Of a stretch of DNA of 64,000 bases, positions 32,389 to 41,594 are shown piece after piece; position 1 is the first letter of the stretch, and each line of letters begins with the position of its first letter. The notes under the pieces are model-generated. The model made no database searches, was not told the origin of the DNA, and was given only the letters and a program-made list of their open reading frames with translations. Source of the stretch: Bradyrhizobium sp. OK095 (GTDB taxonomy: Bacteria > Pseudomonadota > Alphaproteobacteria > Rhizobiales > Xanthobacteraceae); NCBI RefSeq assembly GCF_900109945.1, contig NZ_FOBX01000011.1, positions 1 to 64,000 on the forward strand, written 5' to 3'. The position numbers were made by a program, and so were the translations under genes.

Positions 32389-33276
32389 ATGGATTTGCTT
32401 GCGCTGGCCGATTTTAATCTGGTCGCCCGTCACGGCGGCTTTGGACGGGCCGCGCGAGCCACCGGCCGTCCAAAAGCGACGTTGTCTCGCCGGGTCTCCG
32501 AACTGGAGAGCAGCCTCGATCTGCGTCTGTTCGAGCGCGGAACGCGCATATTGAAGCTCACCCAGGAAGGGCGGGCGCTCCACGAGCGGACTGGGGCGTT
32601 GCTCGCCGAGCTCGACGAGACGGCAGCCGCGATCGCATCCGGCGGAGACAGTCCGCGCGGCCGGCTGCGGATCAGCGCGCCGCTTCTGTTCTCACAGGCC
32701 GCGATGGGAAAACTCGCCGCAGCATTCGCGCTGAAATATCCGGAGGTCCGCCTCGAGGTCACGACGGAAGATCGCGCCGTCAACATGATCGAGGAGGGCC
32801 ATGATCTGGTGATCCGCGTCAATCCGGATCCTGACGAAAGTCTTGTCGGACGAATCTTTCTACGCGATCGGGTGGTGGTGGTGGCGAGCCCGAGCCTGGA
32901 TCGTCCGACGGACGATGGCGCCGTACCGGCCGTGGTGCGCGGAGCGAGTGATCTGACCGCTTGGGATGTGGTGGCGTCAAACGGAAGCTCACGGATCACG
33001 GTCGAGCCGGTGCTTCGCCTGTCATCGCTCATCATGGTCCGCGATGCGGTGCGCGCCGGTGTCGGTGCCGCGCGGCTTCCTGTCTCGCTGGTGAGCCGTG
33101 ACCTCGCTGCCGGCAAGCTCGTGCACTGGGGTAATGTCGACGGACCCGAGATCGCTCTCTGGACGCTCTATCCGTCGCGTCGGCTGCTGAGTGCGCGCGT
33201 ATCCGCGTTCCTCGACTTTCTGAAGGAAGCGTTTCCCGCAGGGACACCCGAGGAACTTGCGTCGTTTATCGACTGA
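32389..33276 (+). CDS. LysR-family transcriptional regulator
   Basis: A 295-residue regulator. The winged helix-turn-helix covers residues 1-60 (F-N-L-V-A-R-H-G-G-F-G-R-A-A-R-A-T-G-R-P-K-A-T-L-S-R-R-V-S-E-L-E), and the ligand domain spans about 88-290. Of the CrgA/AaeR-like group that ends with a short aromatic-lined pocket. The 102-bp gap to the divergent NmrA-like gene contains GACAG-T-CTGTC (32363-32373), a possible half-site. GTG 32380 is an alternative start three codons upstream. Confidence 0.88.
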   Translation: MDLLALADFNLVARHGGFGRAARATGRPKATLSRRVSELESSLDLRLFERGTRILKLTQEGRALHERTGALLAELDETAAAIASGGDSPRGRLRISAPLLFSQAAMGKLAAAFALKYPEVRLEVTTEDRAVNMIEEGHDLVIRVNPDPDESLVGRIFLRDRVVVVASPSLDRPTDDGAVPAVVRGASDLTAWDVVASNGSSRITVEPVLRLSSLIMVRDAVRAGVGAARLPVSLVSRDLAAGKLVHWGNVDGPEIALWTLYPSRRLLSARVSAFLDFLKEAFPAGTPEELASFID

Positions 33277-33279
33277 GTC

Positions 33280-33540
33280 CTATTGCAGGACCTTCGGCAT
33301 CACGACGACGACGTCGACCTGCTTGCCCAACACCCGCGATGCGACTGTGGCGATGAGAGGCGAATAGCTGTCCTCGATGTCGGAGGCGACGTCCTCGTTC
33401 CTGGCGAAGGCGTAGAGCATTGTGCTCTCGATTTCGTCGAAACGGATGCCGGCGAAGACGCGATCGAATGCCTCGGCGCCGACGGCGCCCGCTACGAGCG
33501 CCTGGATGGCCTGGTCCTGGACGAGTGTGAGCTTCATCAT
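33280..33540 (-). CDS. Small protein of unknown function
   Basis: An 86-residue frame with even codon use, beginning M-M-K-L-T-L-V-Q-D-Q-A-I-Q-A-L. It is acidic, with a hydrophobic C-terminal strand VDVVVVMPKVLQ. No family recognised. It converges with the LysR gene, three bases apart. Ribosome-binding site is weak. Confidence 0.6.
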   Translation of the reverse strand: MMKLTLVQDQAIQALVAGAVGAEAFDRVFAGIRFDEIESTMLYAFARNEDVASDIEDSYSPLIATVASRVLGKQVDVVVVMPKVLQ

Positions 33541-33592
33541 GCGAAGGAGATATGGAACGCCCGCGCGAATGCAAGGCGCGGAGGAAAAAGTC

Positions 33593-36256
33593 TCAGGCCG
33601 CTTCCGCCTGCTTCGCCAGCAAAAGCTTCAGCTTCGCCGCCGGCACCGCCGGGCTGAACAGCCAGCCCTGCATCTGGCTGCATCCGAGCTTTTGCAGCAC
33701 CTCGCGCTGGGCTTCTGTCTCGACACCTTCGGCGGTCGTCGCCATGTGGCGGGCGGCGGCCATGTGCACCACGGCTTGGACAATAGGCGAAGAATCCTCG
33801 GACTGGCCGATGTCGCTGATGAAGCTGCGGTCGATCTTGATCTTGTCGAACGGGAAGCGGTGCAGATAGCTCAGCGACGAATAGCCGGTGCCGAAATCGT
33901 CGAGCGCGATGCGCACGCCGAGCTCGCGCAGCTGCTGGAGGATCGTCAGCGCTTCCTCGTCGTCGCGGATCAGCACGGTTTCGGTGATTTCGAGCTCGAG
34001 CCGGCCGGGCGCAAGGCCTGATTCCGCGAGCGCGGCGGCGACCTTCAGCGCCAGCGTCCGGGAGCGGAACTGCACCGGCGAGACGTTGACGGCGATGTGG
34101 ATATCGCCTGGCCAACTGGCGGCCTCGGTGCAGGCCTGCCTCAGGACCCATTCGCCGATCTCGCCGATCAATCCGGTGTCTTCCGCGACCGGAATGAAGT
34201 CCGCGGGCGAGACCATGCCGCGCTCGGGATGGTGCCAGCGCAGCAGCGCCTCGCAGCCGTTCACGACGTTGGCCGCGAGGTCGACCAGCGGCTGGTAATG
34301 CACCTCGAACTCGCCGCGCGCGAGCGCCTGCCGCAGATCGAGCTCGAGCTGGCGGCGCAGCCCGGCCTTGGCGTCGTATTCGGGCACGAAGATGCGGAAG
34401 GTGCCGCGGCCTTCCGATTTCGCCGCATACATTGCAAGATCAGCGCGCTTGAGCAGCTCGTCGAGATTGTCGCCGTGGTCGGGCGCGATCGCGATGCCGA
34501 TGCTGGCATCGGTCTGGATTTCCTGATCCTTGCAGTTCACCGGCGTGCGCAGCACGTTGAGGATCGTGTCGGCGAGTGCCGCCAGCTCGGCCTGGTCTTT
34601 TGTGCCGGCCTTGATGATGGCGAATTCGTCGCCGCCTAACCGCGCGACGAGATCGTTGCCGCTGACGCAGGCGCGCAGGCGGTTGGCGACCTGGCGGAGC
34701 AGTTCGTCGCCGACCTCGTGGCCGAGCGAATCGTTGACGCCCTTGAATTCGTCGACGTCGATATAGAGGATCGCGAACGGCTTGCCCTGGGCGAGCTCCG
34801 CGACGCGGCGCTCCAGATGGCCGCGCATCAGCACGCGGTTGGGCAGGTCGGTCAGCGCGTCGTAATGCGCCATATGCGCGATGCGTTCGTCGGCGCGGAT
34901 GCGTTCGGTGACGTCGTTATGGGTGGCGAGCCAGCCGCCGGCGGCGCCGGGCTGGTTCTTGATCTCGATCAGGCGGCCGTCGGCGGTCTCGACGATCGCG
35001 CTGTGCGTCTGTCCGACAGTGCCCAAAATACCGTCGCAATAGGCATCGACGTCGCCCTCGAACGAGCCGGTGTCATGGCGGTGCTGGATCACGTCGCGGA
35101 AATAGGCGCCGGGCTTCACCAATTCGGCCGACAGCCGGTACATGTCGATGTAGCGGCGGTTGCAGACGATGAGCCGCTCGTCCTGGTCGAACATCAACAG
35201 GCCTTGCGTCATCGTGTTCAAGGCGGTGTCGAGCCGCTGCTTCTCCAGCGAGACGCGCCTCGTCACCTGGCGGAAGATCAGAAACAGCGTCAGCACCAAC
35301 AGGCCGATCGACAACACGGCGACGGTGACGAAGAACCTGGTTTGCGTGCGCCAGGTGGCGAGCGTTGCGTCCAGCGACTTGGTCGCGACCACGACCAGCG
35401 GCTCGCCGGTGAGAAGGCGCGAGGCGACGATGCGGTCCTTGCCGTCGATCGGGCTCGTGAGCTTGGTCGTGACGAAGGTGCGCTCGAACACCGCCATCTG
35501 GTCCGGCGTGCCCTCGCGAAAATTCTGCCCGATCATGTCATCGACATGCGGGACGCGCGCGAGCAGCTGGCCGTTCTGGTGATGCATCGCGATCGAGGAT
35601 TCCTCGCCGAGCCCGGCCGAGGCGAAGAAGGATTCGAGCTGCTCCGGCGTGATCGCGCGCGAGACGATCCCGAGAAATTCGCCGTGCGGGCCGGAGATGC
35701 GCCGTGCGAACACGATCGCCGACCCGTTGCCGAACCGGCCGGGCACGACCTCGATCTCTTCCTGCGCGGCCGGATCGTTCCTGAGTCGGTTGAAATAGCC
35801 GCGGTCGGCGACCACGATGTCGGCGACCGGCCAGCGCCGCGACGAGTTGATCAGCATGCCGCCAGCGTCGAACACATTGGCGCCGGCAACGTCGGACCAG
35901 CCGCTGGCCTTTGCGCGCAGCACCTCATGCATCGCAAGGGTGCCCATCTCGCTGCGGAAGATATCGGCGGAGGTGATGCCGTGGCTTTCGAGCTCCGCGA
36001 TCACGCTCTTCTGGAGCACCGCAAAGTCTGCGAATTCGCGGTCGAAATGGCGGGCCAGCAGGCGGACGGAGTTTTCAAGGCTGTCGCGGCCGCTTTCGAT
36101 CGCATTCTGCCGGAAGCGGTCGACGGTGAGCGCGGTGCCGATGGCGGTCGCAAGCATCAGCACGAAGCCGCCGACGATCAGCCACGTCAGCGGCGCCCCG
36201 CGCCAACGGCGGAGCAGCGCGCGTAGTCGCGCGGTCCATCGGATCGATGCGCCCAT
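33593..36256 (-). CDS. Membrane GGDEF-EAL protein with CACHE-like sensor and PAS domain
   Basis: An 887-residue cyclic-di-GMP enzyme. A helix near residues 25-43 and one near 310-328 bracket a periplasmic dCACHE-like sensor. A PAS-like segment follows (LDTALNTMTQGLLMFDQDERLIVCNRRY). The GGDEF domain has an intact active site, ARLGGDEFAII; the EAL domain is also intact, with CEALLRWHHPERG, NVSPVQF, LEITETV, DDFGTGYSSLSYL, KIDRSFI and AEGVET. So both synthesis and breakdown of c-di-GMP are possible, with the output set by the sensor. Together with the PilZ-like gene this shows a c-di-GMP network. Confidence 0.92.
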   Translation of the reverse strand: MGASIRWTARLRALLRRWRGAPLTWLIVGGFVLMLATAIGTALTVDRFRQNAIESGRDSLENSVRLLARHFDREFADFAVLQKSVIAELESHGITSADIFRSEMGTLAMHEVLRAKASGWSDVAGANVFDAGGMLINSSRRWPVADIVVADRGYFNRLRNDPAAQEEIEVVPGRFGNGSAIVFARRISGPHGEFLGIVSRAITPEQLESFFASAGLGEESSIAMHHQNGQLLARVPHVDDMIGQNFREGTPDQMAVFERTFVTTKLTSPIDGKDRIVASRLLTGEPLVVVATKSLDATLATWRTQTRFFVTVAVLSIGLLVLTLFLIFRQVTRRVSLEKQRLDTALNTMTQGLLMFDQDERLIVCNRRYIDMYRLSAELVKPGAYFRDVIQHRHDTGSFEGDVDAYCDGILGTVGQTHSAIVETADGRLIEIKNQPGAAGGWLATHNDVTERIRADERIAHMAHYDALTDLPNRVLMRGHLERRVAELAQGKPFAILYIDVDEFKGVNDSLGHEVGDELLRQVANRLRACVSGNDLVARLGGDEFAIIKAGTKDQAELAALADTILNVLRTPVNCKDQEIQTDASIGIAIAPDHGDNLDELLKRADLAMYAAKSEGRGTFRIFVPEYDAKAGLRRQLELDLRQALARGEFEVHYQPLVDLAANVVNGCEALLRWHHPERGMVSPADFIPVAEDTGLIGEIGEWVLRQACTEAASWPGDIHIAVNVSPVQFRSRTLALKVAAALAESGLAPGRLELEITETVLIRDDEEALTILQQLRELGVRIALDDFGTGYSSLSYLHRFPFDKIKIDRSFISDIGQSEDSSPIVQAVVHMAAARHMATTAEGVETEAQREVLQKLGCSQMQGWLFSPAVPAAKLKLLLAKQAEAA

Positions 36257-36410
36257 CCAGCCCTCCCGTGGGATGCAAGATGCAGCAAAACCGACAAGAG
36301 CCAGTTACCATTGAGGGTTAGGAAAATATGAATCAGAGCGGAATCAGGGGGTTCCCGCAGGGAGGGCCAAGGCGCTTGTCGCGCGCCGTGCCCGCGCTAC
36401 GAAGCGACCC

Positions 36411-37106
36411 TTACCGCTTGATCTCCCAGTTCAGCGCTTCCGCATTTCCCTTGGCGAACATCTTGGGCACATCGAACTTGCCGGTCTTGAGGTCATAGCG
36501 GCATTGCCAGCCGCCCAGTCCTTTCACGGCGACGTTCTTCGGGTGCTTGTCGAATGCGCCACCGAGCGAGATCAAGAGGTAGCGGTTGTCGGGCCAATCC
36601 ACGCCGAGCCAGCGATAGCCCTCTTCCGTGCCCTTCATGAGATTGGCCGTGATGTGATAGTCGAGCTTGGCGAAATGCTTCGTCTCCGGCCGGGCGTAGA
36701 AATAATCCCAGGCGAGATCGCTCAGCGACTTCTTCGTCGCATTCACGAAGGCGCCGTTCTCGACATGGTAGAGAAAGAGATCCTGCTCGCCGGAGCCGGT
36801 CTTCTGCATCCGCACCAGCCATTGCGAATCGTTGCTGAAGCGGAAGCCGGCGCCATAGCCCTGCTCGGGCTTCAGTTCCGTCATCTGCTCGCCGTGCCGG
36901 GCCCAGACCTGCCATTTGACGTCGAAATCCCCGCCGTCCTTCATGTACTGCTCGAGCCTGGTGGCGCCGTCGGGCGAGGTGAAGGCGAGATCGGCATTGT
37001 CGGTGAGGGCGAACCCCGGCGGCGGGCCGGAGGCGGCGAGTGCGGGGGCGGCGGCCAGCGTCAAAGCAAGCGCCAGCGATGGCGCGGCGCGGCAAAATGC
37101 GTTCAC
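36411..37106 (-). CDS. Exported protein of unknown function
   Basis: A 231-residue protein with a signal peptide (FCRAAPSLALALTLAAAPALAA). The mature part has propeller-like or lipocalin-like strands: D-N-A-D-L-A-F-T-S-P-D-G-A-T-R, F-S-N-D-S-Q-W-L-V-R-M-Q-K-T-G-S-G-E-Q-D-L-F-L, and W-P-D-N-R-Y-L-L-I-S-L. The pattern of strand-turn repeats suggests a beta protein. GTG 37106 is chosen because GAGGA precedes it by about eight bases; the frame runs further upstream but in Arg-rich non-coding style. No family recognised. Confidence 0.7.
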   Translation of the reverse strand: MNAFCRAAPSLALALTLAAAPALAASGPPPGFALTDNADLAFTSPDGATRLEQYMKDGGDFDVKWQVWARHGEQMTELKPEQGYGAGFRFSNDSQWLVRMQKTGSGEQDLFLYHVENGAFVNATKKSLSDLAWDYFYARPETKHFAKLDYHITANLMKGTEEGYRWLGVDWPDNRYLLISLGGAFDKHPKNVAVKGLGGWQCRYDLKTGKFDVPKMFAKGNAEALNWEIKR

Positions 37107-37289
37107 GGGAAAAATCCTCAAAAAATGCCGCGTTACGGCCTCGCTCGTTTGACTCCGGCCGGGCCGTGCCGGTTCATTTGAGGGGCGGTCATCCCTTCGA
37201 CCGTCTTGCTGCCGGTGCCAAATCGGCGCAATTTGCCGGCCTCGGCTGATGTGCAAGGTTCGTTCAAGGTTCGTTGAGGTTCGTGTCTG

Positions 37290-38267
37290 ATGATCACCGC
37301 TTCCAAGGCCTTCATTGCATTCTGTCTGCTCGCATTGGTCGGCACCGTGCTGGTGATCGGTCCCAACGAGCTCCGCCGCCTGTTGCCGGGCGGGGAGACG
37401 ACCGCGGTCGTTGCGGCGGCCAAGCCAGAGGCAAAGCCCGAAGCCAAGGTCGAACCCAAAGCCGAAGCCAAGCCGGCGGAGCCAAAGCTCGCCGCGGCCC
37501 CGCCGAAGGCTGATGCGCTGGCCGAGACGCAGAAGCAGGTCACGGCGCTGGCCGATCTCGTGCCGGTCAAGCCGCCGGCCGCCGCGACCGATTCCACTCC
37601 TCGTTTCGACGTGGGGCGCATCGACGATCATGGCGAAGCCGCGGTGATCGCCGGCCAGGCCGCGCCGGGCGCCAAGGTCGAGCTGCTGCGCGACGGCAAG
37701 CCGCTCGACACGGTGGTGGCCGATGCCTCCGGCCAGTTCGTGATGACCCCGCCGCAGCTCCCCGCCGGCTCCTACGAGCTGACGCTGCGCGCGAAAGCGC
37801 CCGACGGCACCGTCACGCAGTCCGCCCGCACCATGCCGGTGACTATCGCCGAGGCCGCGCCGCCGCCCGCGCGCCCGGCGCCGGCCGCGAAGCAGGCTGA
37901 GAAGCCCGACGACAAATCGGACGTCGTGGCGTCGCTGCCGGCGCCGCATCTCGCCTCAGTGCCGGAAAGGCCCCGGCCCAGAATGATGGGCGCACCGAAG
38001 CCAAGAGCTATGGCGCGTGTGCCGGTCGCGCCTGCGGCCACGACGGTTGCATCGGCTTCGCCGGTGGACATTTTCAACAACGCACCGGCGGAGACGAGTG
38101 GCAACAGGGTGATCTCCCGTGGCGACAGCCTGTGGGCCCTCAGCCGGCTCGCCTACGGCGACGGCGCCCGCTACGCGGTGATCGTCAACGCCAACCGCGA
38201 CAAGATCCACAATCCAAACCTGATCTATCCTGGTCAGACCCTGGTGCTGCCGCAAAAGTCGCAGTGA
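37290..38267 (+). CDS. LysM-domain envelope protein with Ala/Pro/Lys-rich linkers
   Basis: A 325-residue protein: N-terminal membrane helix (residues 5-25), a low-complexity A-K-P-E-A-K-P-E region (45-70), an Ig-like or carboxypeptidase-regulatory-like beta region (about 108-190), a second Pro/Ala linker, and a C-terminal LysM (V-I-S-R-G-D-S-L-W-A-L-S-R-L-A-Y-G-D-G through I-Y-P-G-Q-T-L-V-L-P). It is anchored in the inner membrane and likely binds peptidoglycan. The linker organisation matches rhizobial LysM envelope proteins. Confidence 0.85.
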   Translation: MITASKAFIAFCLLALVGTVLVIGPNELRRLLPGGETTAVVAAAKPEAKPEAKVEPKAEAKPAEPKLAAAPPKADALAETQKQVTALADLVPVKPPAAATDSTPRFDVGRIDDHGEAAVIAGQAAPGAKVELLRDGKPLDTVVADASGQFVMTPPQLPAGSYELTLRAKAPDGTVTQSARTMPVTIAEAAPPPARPAPAAKQAEKPDDKSDVVASLPAPHLASVPERPRPRMMGAPKPRAMARVPVAPAATTVASASPVDIFNNAPAETSGNRVISRGDSLWALSRLAYGDGARYAVIVNANRDKIHNPNLIYPGQTLVLPQKSQ

Positions 38268-38427
38268 CGTTGGGGCAGCTTCGCGGCTGCGCATTTCAAG
38301 CTATCCTTTCGCGACGCTTTGACCGTCGTGCGCTCGGAACCTTTTGGTTCCGTTCCGAGTCATTTCCATGCGACGAGGTACGCGCTCGGTGCTGGAGGAG
38401 GGCCAAAAAGTGGTCAGCTCGGTTGTC

Positions 38428-39729
38428 ATGTCGAGATCACGCATGGGGCTGGTGCTATCAGGCGCTGTCCTCGCGGTTCTGGCAGTGCTGCTGCCTGACA
38501 GGGCCGAGGCACAATTCGGCCTGCGCGGCGGTCCGCTCGGCGTTGCCCGCTTCGCCGTCGGCCACGTGATCGGCATGTCGCGCTTGCGCCATGCCCGCAT
38601 GGCGGTGCGCGGCGGGCGCTACCGTTCCGCCGCGTTGCGGTCGCAAGATCCTCGCCAATATCCCGGCGGCGTCGAGCGCGAGCAGGCGGCCAATCCCATG
38701 ATCCTGCGCGCGGCGCTCACGGCGCAGGTCGCGCTGTCGGGCTGGCGCGGCGGCCGCCGCCCGCAGGGCTGGTGGCGTCATCCCGACGGCAGCTATGGCT
38801 GGGCCGGCCCGGTGTTCTGGCCGTTCGCGCATGACGATCTCACCAATGCGATGATCTTCGCCGATACGACCAGCATCTCGCTCTATGGCTATGGCGACAT
38901 CTACGCCGCGATCTTCGCGCCCTATGCGGCCACGGAGCTCGCCGCCTACACCGCCCCGCAAGGACGGCGTGCGCGAAAGATTCCATCGGCGCAGAACATC
39001 TGCGATATCAGCGATCCCGCCGGTTTTCCCGCCGATCGCATCGCCGCCGCCGTGCAACTGAGCGAATTGCAGCGCACCGCGCTCGACGATCTCAGTGCCG
39101 CCTGGCTTTCTGCCCGCGACAGCATTCGCGCGGCCTGCCCGACAGAGGTGCCCGCGACCGCAGCGGATCGCCTCGGCCTGATGCGCGAGCGTCTCGAAGC
39201 CATGATCAAGGCGACGGATGCGATCGCGCCACGGCTCGCAAAATTTGGCGATCTCCTCGACGACGGCCAGAAGGCCAGGCTCGATGCGCTGGCGCAAGAC
39301 CCGCTTGGAAAAGAGCGCCGCGCCGCGCTCGCAGCCGGCCAGCGCAAGGACGCGCGGGCGGAAGCAGCCTGCGATCCGGACAAGGATCCCCGCTATGATG
39401 TGCAGGCGCAACGCCAATATGAGCAGCTCGTGCAGCAGCAATGGCCCGTCGCCGACATCGCGTCCACGCTAAAACTCGACGACACCGCCCGCGCGCGCCT
39501 CGACGTGCTCCAGGACACCACGCTGCGCACCATGGAGACGCTCAGCGCCTGCCCGACCAAGGCCGCCGCAACACCGCAGGCCCGCCTCGCTGCGGTGAAG
39601 GCGCGGCTGGAGACGATGCTGCAAGCGGTCAAGGGCGTTGGCGATGCGCTCGACGATTTCGAGGCGGATCTCAGTGACGAGCAGAAGGCGGGGTTTGAGG
39701 CGATGGGGCCGAAGCGGGGAGGCGCGTGA
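38428..39729 (+). CDS. Periplasmic Spy/LTXXQ-like protein with duplicated C-terminal module
   Basis: A 433-residue exported protein (signal peptide MSRSRMGLVLSGAVLAVLAVLLPDRAEA). Residues 100-160 are Trp/Gly-rich (GWWRHPDGSYGWAGPVFWPF). Two related helical modules follow, each with L-S/D-E-L-Q/D-D-T-A-R-x-x-L-D-x-L, an x-x-x-C-P block, and RLxAVKARLETML-type helix; the LTxxQ spacing is that of Spy/CpxP chaperones. ATG 38428 is chosen for the signal peptide; ATGs at 38368 and 38344 exist in frame. Confidence 0.72.
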   Translation: MSRSRMGLVLSGAVLAVLAVLLPDRAEAQFGLRGGPLGVARFAVGHVIGMSRLRHARMAVRGGRYRSAALRSQDPRQYPGGVEREQAANPMILRAALTAQVALSGWRGGRRPQGWWRHPDGSYGWAGPVFWPFAHDDLTNAMIFADTTSISLYGYGDIYAAIFAPYAATELAAYTAPQGRRARKIPSAQNICDISDPAGFPADRIAAAVQLSELQRTALDDLSAAWLSARDSIRAACPTEVPATAADRLGLMRERLEAMIKATDAIAPRLAKFGDLLDDGQKARLDALAQDPLGKERRAALAAGQRKDARAEAACDPDKDPRYDVQAQRQYEQLVQQQWPVADIASTLKLDDTARARLDVLQDTTLRTMETLSACPTKAAATPQARLAAVKARLETMLQAVKGVGDALDDFEADLSDEQKAGFEAMGPKRGGA

Positions 39730-39814
39730 GTTTGATATAACGCTCGCGACGATCTTGAACCACTGGATGAGTGGGTTGCAGTTTTAAAGCCGACAGTTGC
39801 AAGATATCCGTATT

Positions 39815-39842
39815 ATGATATACAAATTTTTATGTATATCAT
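39815..39842. promoter_or_regulatory. Inverted repeat, probable vapBC operator
   Basis: ATGATATACA (39815-39824) and TGTATATCAT (39833-39842), perfect 10-bp arms with an 8-bp AT spacer, ending ten bases before the antitoxin ATG. It suits VapB autoregulation. Confidence 0.75.
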
Positions 39843-39852
39843 CGAGGATGCC

Positions 39853-40089
39853 ATGCAGATTTCCAAATGGGGCAACAGCCTTGCGGTCCGCCTGCCGAAG
39901 TCGCTGGTCGATCAACTCGGCCTCAAGGAGGGCGACGAACTGGAAGTCGTCGCCGCCCGCGAAGGCACGATCGAGGTCGAGACCAAAGAGCAGCGGCGGC
40001 AGCGCGCAATCGAGAACATGCGCGCGCGGAACTGGCCGGCCTTGCCGGCCGACTACAAGTTCGATCGCGACGAGGCGAACGAACGGTGA
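39853..40089 (+). CDS. vapB: AbrB/MazE-type antitoxin (VapB)
   Basis: A 78-residue swapped-hairpin DNA-binding antitoxin: MQISKWGNSLAVRLPKSLVDQLGLKEGDELEV is the AbrB fold, and the Arg/Trp-rich C-terminus (RNWPALPADYKFDRDEANER) is the toxin-binding tail. ATG 39853 is chosen because GAGG precedes it; ATG 39832 lies inside the operator. The toxin gene overlaps the stop (GTGA). Confidence 0.9.
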   Translation: MQISKWGNSLAVRLPKSLVDQLGLKEGDELEVVAAREGTIEVETKEQRRQRAIENMRARNWPALPADYKFDRDEANER

Positions 40090-40499
40090 GCGCGTTTCTT
40101 GACACCAACATCCTCGTTTACGCCCAGCAGACCGGCCCCAAGGCGACCATCTCGCAAGACCTCATCGCCGAGGGCGGCACGATCAGCGTGCAGGTGCTGA
40201 ACGAACTGACGAATGTATTGCGCAAGAAAGACAATCGAAGCTGGCGCGATATCGAACTCGTTCTTGACGACGTCGACAACGCGCTCGAACCCGCTCTGCC
40301 GCTGGCGGCCGCGACCACCCGCGCCGCCCTCGCGCTAGCGCGGGATCACGGCTTCGCCTTCTATGACGCGCTGATCGTGGCCGCGGCGATCGAGGCCGGC
40401 TGCGACGTGCTCTACTCCGAGGACATGCAGCACGGCCGCAGCATCGCCGGGCTCTCCATCGTCAATCCGTTTCTCGGGATTGGGCCAGGGCACCCGTAG
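40086..40499 (+). CDS. vapC: PIN-domain toxin (VapC)
   Basis: A 137-residue PIN ribonuclease. The acidic active site is complete: Asp in FLDTNILVY, Glu in LNELTNVL, Asp in FYDALIVAAA and Asp in YSEDMQHG. It cuts RNA, commonly tRNA, when not bound by VapB. GTG 40086 overlaps the antitoxin stop by four bases (GTGA), so translation is coupled. Confidence 0.9.
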   Translation: MSAFLDTNILVYAQQTGPKATISQDLIAEGGTISVQVLNELTNVLRKKDNRSWRDIELVLDDVDNALEPALPLAAATTRAALALARDHGFAFYDALIVAAAIEAGCDVLYSEDMQHGRSIAGLSIVNPFLGIGPGHP

Positions 40500-40501
40500 C
40501 C

Positions 40502-41368
40502 TCACCCGCACGCCCAGTCGAACTTCATATCCCTGAAGTCGAGCTGCGCATTGCCGCCGCCAAAGTTGTAGCCGCCGAAATATTCCTCGAACTCGAGGTA
40601 GAACGGGCTCATCTCGGGCACCGCCTGGCAGGGCCGCATGGTGCCGCCGAGATGATTCTGGGCGTGGTCCTTGCCCCAATCATGCAAGCGGAAATTGTCG
40701 CGGCTCCGGACGCCGCCGACATAGTAATAAAACGGCTGATAGCCGGTCGGCGAATTGCGGCTGGCGTGCTCGTCCTGCGGGCCCTTGCCGGCATTGGGAT
40801 CGCTCGCGCGCGGGACGAGCGCAATCGCGCGGGTCTCGCTGAGATCGGTGCGCGGCGATGAGGCAAACATTTTCTTTGCGTAAGGCGCGGCGGCCTCGAA
40901 GAAAGCGCAGGCGCCGCCGACGTCGAGCCAGCGCGGCCGATCGGCTGTCGCCAACGGAAGCGGCACCGGTGGCGTCGCGAACGCGCCCTCGTATTCCGTT
41001 TTGGTGAGCAGCAGCGCGGCATATTCGTAGTCGAGAATGTCGGTCATGCGCGACAGCCGCGGATGCGCGGGGCGCGCCGCCACGGCCTCGCGGATCTCGG
41101 GATCATCGGGCGCGCCGCCGTCATTGTGGTCGGGCGCAGTGGCGAAGAAAGACACCGCGACGATGTCCTCGCCATGCACGCGATAATCCTCCGGCAGTTT
41201 TAGCGTAAAACCGTGCATCAGCGGAAAACCGGTGACGGGATCGAGCGGCCATTGCTCGCTGCTGATGCCAGGCGGCAGCCCATAGACCCAGCCCTGGTCA
41301 CGCACGCGATCGGCGGGCCGGTCCAGCATCTGCAAATCATACGCGCGCGAAGGCAAGGCAAACGTCAC
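40502..41368 (-). CDS. Protein of unknown function, aromatic-rich
   Basis: A 288-residue protein. GTG 41368 is preferred because GGGAG lies seven bases before it; the frame is open to 41623 but upstream codons look non-coding. Many Asp-x-Pro turns and aromatic clusters (QPFYYYVGGVRSRDNFRLHDWG, FEEYFGGYNFGGGNAQLDFRDM) and a late Cys pair are visible, with no signal peptide. The general look is of a beta-rich protein. I recognise no family, and the neighbours (vapC, adenylate cyclase) give no hint. Confidence 0.65.
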   Translation of the reverse strand: MTFALPSRAYDLQMLDRPADRVRDQGWVYGLPPGISSEQWPLDPVTGFPLMHGFTLKLPEDYRVHGEDIVAVSFFATAPDHNDGGAPDDPEIREAVAARPAHPRLSRMTDILDYEYAALLLTKTEYEGAFATPPVPLPLATADRPRWLDVGGACAFFEAAAPYAKKMFASSPRTDLSETRAIALVPRASDPNAGKGPQDEHASRNSPTGYQPFYYYVGGVRSRDNFRLHDWGKDHAQNHLGGTMRPCQAVPEMSPFYLEFEEYFGGYNFGGGNAQLDFRDMKFDWACG

Positions 41369-41594
41369 GGGTCTCTCCCATCCGAACTTCCGCCTCGCCG
41401 TTGAGGCGATCGTTAGTCGCAAGGAGGGGGGATGTGGTTCGTACGACGGGTCGGGGGGATGATGCCATTCTGCCAGTGTTTTGCCCGACGCGTCAACGGA
41501 AATTCGTAAAATCCGCAGCGCTCGGAGATTCGCGAGGCCAGCCAGTGCCTTGTCTACTGTGCATGGGGTTGTTTTCGAATTTTGGTTTCGACCC

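Noticed and set aside
37107..37949. Apparent N-terminal extension of the exported minus-strand protein
   Set aside because: Runs opposite the LysM gene and through non-coding sequence; GTG 37106 with a ribosome-binding site and signal peptide is the natural start.
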